Assembly: GCA_002697475.1 (NCBI GenBank)
Contig: NZVW01000011.1
Span: forward strand, 1 to 10,025
Direction: 5' to 3'
Length of the DNA: 10,025 bases
From: Aquimarina sp.
Lineage (GTDB): Bacteria > Bacteroidota > Bacteroidia > Flavobacteriales > Flavobacteriaceae
Shown here: in pieces, positions 7,841-10,025 of the stretch
Layout: every line of letters starts with the position of its first letter
Numbering within the stretch: the first letter of the stretch is position 1
Translations under genes and position numbers: made by a program
The notes under the pieces: generated by a model
Told to the model about the DNA's origin: nothing
Databases searched by the model: none
What the model saw: only the letters and a program-made list of their open reading frames with translations

Positions 7841-8827
7841 ATGAAAAAAGTATTAATCACAGGCGCAGCAGGATTTTTAGGCTCACATTTATGTGATCGA
7901 TTTATTAAAGAAAGCTTTCATGTGATTGGTATGGATAATTTGATCACTGGAGATCTTAAAAATATTGAGCATCTTTTTAAACTCAGCAATTTTGAGTTTT
8001 ATAATCATGATGTAAGCAAATTTGTGCACGTGCCAGGCGAATTAGATTATATTTTACACTTTGCATCTCCTGCTAGCCCTATTGATTATTTAAAAATACC
8101 TATTCAGACCTTAAAAGTGGGTTCACTGGGAACGCATAATCTTCTAGGCTTGGCAAAAGAAAAAAATGCTAGAATTTTAATTGCTTCAACCAGTGAGGTA
8201 TATGGAGATCCGTTAGTGCATCCACAGAATGAAGATTATTATGGAAACGTAAATACCATTGGCCCGAGAGGAGTTTATGATGAGGCAAAGAGATTTCAGG
8301 AATCGATTACAATGGCCTATCATACTTATCATGGCATAGAAACCAGAATCGTCAGAATTTTTAATACCTATGGGCCTAGAATGCGTTTAAACGACGGAAG
8401 AGTAGTTCCTGCTTTTATAGGGCAATCACTAAGAGGTGAAGATTTGACAATTTTTGGTGATGGGTCACAGACCAGATCATTTTGCTATGTTGATGATCTG
8501 GTAGAGGGTATATATAGACTGCTCTTTAGTGATTATGTATATCCAGTCAACATAGGTAATCCTGATGAAATCTCTATCAAAGATTTTGCTAAGGAAATTA
8601 TAGAATTGACTGGCACTGATCAAAAAGTTGTCTATAAACCATTGCCTAAAAATGATCCTCTACAAAGGCAGCCTGATATTACAAGAGCTAAAGAAATCAT
8701 TGGTTGGGAACCAGTTGTTCCCAGAAGAGAAGGAATGAAGAAAACTCTTGAGTATTTTAAAAGCTTTTCAAAGGAGGATTTAAATAAAAGAGAGCATAAA
8801 GATTTTTCATCCTATTCGCAATCGTAA
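7841..8827 (+). CDS. uxs: UDP-glucuronate decarboxylase (UDP-xylose synthase)
   Basis: A 328-residue extended short-chain dehydrogenase/reductase that converts UDP-glucuronate to UDP-xylose and CO2 through a 4-keto intermediate, using tightly bound NAD+. The ATG is followed at once by KKVLITGAAGFLGSHL, the GxxGxxG cofactor motif. The UXS signature is clear: ASTSEVYGDP (residues 115-124), then HPQNEDYYGNVN, IGPRGVYDEAKR with the Tyr146-x3-Lys150 catalytic pair, then FNTYGPRM and DGSQTRSFCYVDDLVEG. The order and wording of these motifs set it apart from dTDP-glucose 4,6-dehydratases and UDP-glucose 4-epimerases. It ends with GWEPVVPRREGMKKTLEYF plus a short polar tail. Length fits soluble bacterial UXS enzymes; there is no membrane anchor as in some eukaryotic forms. 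It sits after ugd, whose product it uses, and its TAA is immediately followed by the next ATG, so expression is probably coupled to the second sugar-1-phosphate transferase. Confidence 0.95.
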   Translation: MKKVLITGAAGFLGSHLCDRFIKESFHVIGMDNLITGDLKNIEHLFKLSNFEFYNHDVSKFVHVPGELDYILHFASPASPIDYLKIPIQTLKVGSLGTHNLLGLAKEKNARILIASTSEVYGDPLVHPQNEDYYGNVNTIGPRGVYDEAKRFQESITMAYHTYHGIETRIVRIFNTYGPRMRLNDGRVVPAFIGQSLRGEDLTIFGDGSQTRSFCYVDDLVEGIYRLLFSDYVYPVNIGNPDEISIKDFAKEIIELTGTDQKVVYKPLPKNDPLQRQPDITRAKEIIGWEPVVPRREGMKKTLEYFKSFSKEDLNKREHKDFSSYSQS

Positions 8828-10025
8828 ATGCTAATCAAAAGAGGAAGATATTCATTTTTAATAAGACCCATATTAATCACTCTGGATCTTACCCTTTTAC
8901 TAATTTTATCATTTACTTTTTTTAGAGAGCTTATTGATTATAGATTTGTTATTTTTTTAATCTTTTCATGGTTAATAAGTTCCTACATAACAGACTTTTA
9001 TGAGGTGTATAGATTTACAAAAATCATAACCCTTTTATCCCTGCTAACTAAGCAAATCCTGTTTTTTGCTGTTTTGCTGTTTGCTTATTTTGGTGTTTTC
9101 AGGATTAGTAAATATTCATTAGATGATATTCTTTATTATCTGCTGGGTTTAATTATTGCAATTGGGTCATTTAAGTTTTTGACTTATTATGCTTTAAGAC
9201 AGTATCGTTTTTGGTTAGGAGGTAATAACAGACGTATTATTGTTATTGGCAACAATACCAGTACCAGGCAATTACTTCACTTTTTTAATAAAAGAAAAGA
9301 TTTAGGATACAGAGTGCTTGAGGTATTCCATAAAAAGGATGACAAGACTTTCCAAAACTTATTTACTTTTATGGATTCCAGAAAAGTGGATGAGATTTAC
9401 TGCTCCATTGATGAGGTAAATGACGATGAGGTAAATCAATTGATAAAGTTTTGTAATAAAAAAGGCTGCGGATTAAAATTTGTACCCAATGAACAGCGGA
9501 TTTATTCTAAAAGATTGCAGACAGATTTTTACGAATATTTACCTGTTCTTTCAATTCCTGAAATTTCTTTAAATAGAGCATTAAATAGATTAATCAAGCG
9601 TTTATTTGATGTCGTTTTTTCTCTTTTGGTCATATTATTTGTCCTTTCGTGGATTATACCAATTCTGTACATTCTAATTAAGCTGGAATCCTCAGGTCCT
9701 TTTATTTATAAACATAGAAGGAATGGAATTAACTACAAAGAGTTTACCTGTTATAAGTTCAGGTCATTAAAGCACAGGCCTTCAAATGATGTTGATCACG
9801 TACAGAAAAATGATCTGAGAGTTACAAGAATAGGACGCTTCTTACGCAGAACCAGTATTGATGAGTTGCCTCAATTTTTTAATGTATTATTTGGTGATAT
9901 GTCGGTTGTAGGCCCCCGTCCTCATATGATTGAATACACAAAGGAATATGCTAAGAGGATTGATAAATACAACTTTATGTTTAGACATGCAGTCAAACCT
10001 GGAGTTACTGGTTTGGCACAAGTCA
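8828..10025 (+). CDS. Undecaprenyl-phosphate sugar-1-phosphate transferase, second copy (partial, runs off window)
   Basis: An open frame starts with ATG directly after the decarboxylase stop (TAAATG) and continues through 399 codons to the window edge. It is a paralog of the transferase at 5058 with the same layout: four N-terminal hydrophobic segments, a Rossmann-like domain beginning RIIVIGNNTSTRQL, and a sugar transferase domain from KRLFD (257-261). The catalytic region has VILFVLSW, CYKFRSL, FLRRTSIDELPQFFNVL with Asp345-Glu346, VVGPRP, and KPGVTGLAQV where the window ends. Positions match the first copy to within one to three residues, so only about 50 C-terminal residues should be missing. 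From the KR-x-FD motif through FRS, 34 of 58 residues are identical to the first copy by eye count. All expected motifs are intact, so it looks functional. A different sugar substrate, or initiation of a second polymer, would explain keeping both copies. Confidence 0.94.
   Translation, partial: MLIKRGRYSFLIRPILITLDLTLLLILSFTFFRELIDYRFVIFLIFSWLISSYITDFYEVYRFTKIITLLSLLTKQILFFAVLLFAYFGVFRISKYSLDDILYYLLGLIIAIGSFKFLTYYALRQYRFWLGGNNRRIIVIGNNTSTRQLLHFFNKRKDLGYRVLEVFHKKDDKTFQNLFTFMDSRKVDEIYCSIDEVNDDEVNQLIKFCNKKGCGLKFVPNEQRIYSKRLQTDFYEYLPVLSIPEISLNRALNRLIKRLFDVVFSLLVILFVLSWIIPILYILIKLESSGPFIYKHRRNGINYKEFTCYKFRSLKHRPSNDVDHVQKNDLRVTRIGRFLRRTSIDELPQFFNVLFGDMSVVGPRPHMIEYTKEYAKRIDKYNFMFRHAVKPGVTGLAQV

Noticed and set aside
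7841..8827. Assignment as dTDP-glucose 4,6-dehydratase or UDP-glucose 4-epimerase
   Set aside because: The TSEVYGDP, HPQNEDYYGNVN and IGPRGVYDEAKR motifs are those of UDP-glucuronate decarboxylases, and the gene directly follows ugd.

Overview
The window is an AT-rich stretch with every gene on the + strand. It reads as part of a Wzx/Wzy-type exopolysaccharide, capsule or O-antigen locus. The organism is most likely a member of the Bacteroidota, perhaps a Cytophagales or flavobacterial lineage. This is inferred from the low GC, the protein styles, the near absence of Shine-Dalgarno sequences, apparent TTG starts, and matches to the Bacteroidota -7 promoter element TAnnTTTG. No RNA gene, insertion sequence, CRISPR array or phage gene was seen.

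Layout. Positions 2-142 are the tail of an unidentified upstream protein. A tightly packed three-gene block follows: a polytopic O-antigen polymerase/ligase-like protein (196-1455), a GT4 glycosyltransferase that overlaps it (1418-2506), and a second polymerase/ligase-like protein whose TTG start overlaps the preceding stop (2503-3756). After a 67-bp gap comes a WbaZ-like GT4 glycosyltransferase (3824-4990). After another 67-bp gap with a candidate promoter comes a full-length polyprenyl-phosphate sugar-1-phosphate transferase (5058-6401). Next are UDP-glucose 6-dehydrogenase (6436-7749) and UDP-glucuronate decarboxylase/UDP-xylose synthase (7841-8827). Directly abutting the last stop is a second, paralogous sugar-1-phosphate transferase (8828 to beyond the window end).

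How the genes fit together. Ugd oxidises UDP-glucose to UDP-glucuronate, and the decarboxylase converts that to UDP-xylose, so the polymer probably contains glucuronate and/or xylose. The transferase at 5058 and/or its paralog at 8828 would load the first sugar phosphate onto undecaprenyl phosphate at the inner membrane. The two GT4 enzymes extend the lipid-linked repeat unit. The polymerase/ligase-like proteins would join repeat units or transfer the finished chain on the periplasmic side. Flippase, chain-length and export genes are not in the window.

No clearly novel system is visible. The unusual points are the duplication of two functions that normally occur once per repeat-unit pathway: two initiating transferases flanking the UDP-xylose module, and two Wzy/WaaL-like proteins flanking one glycosyltransferase. 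This could mean that two polymer pathways meet here, or that one pathway has a specialised second enzyme.
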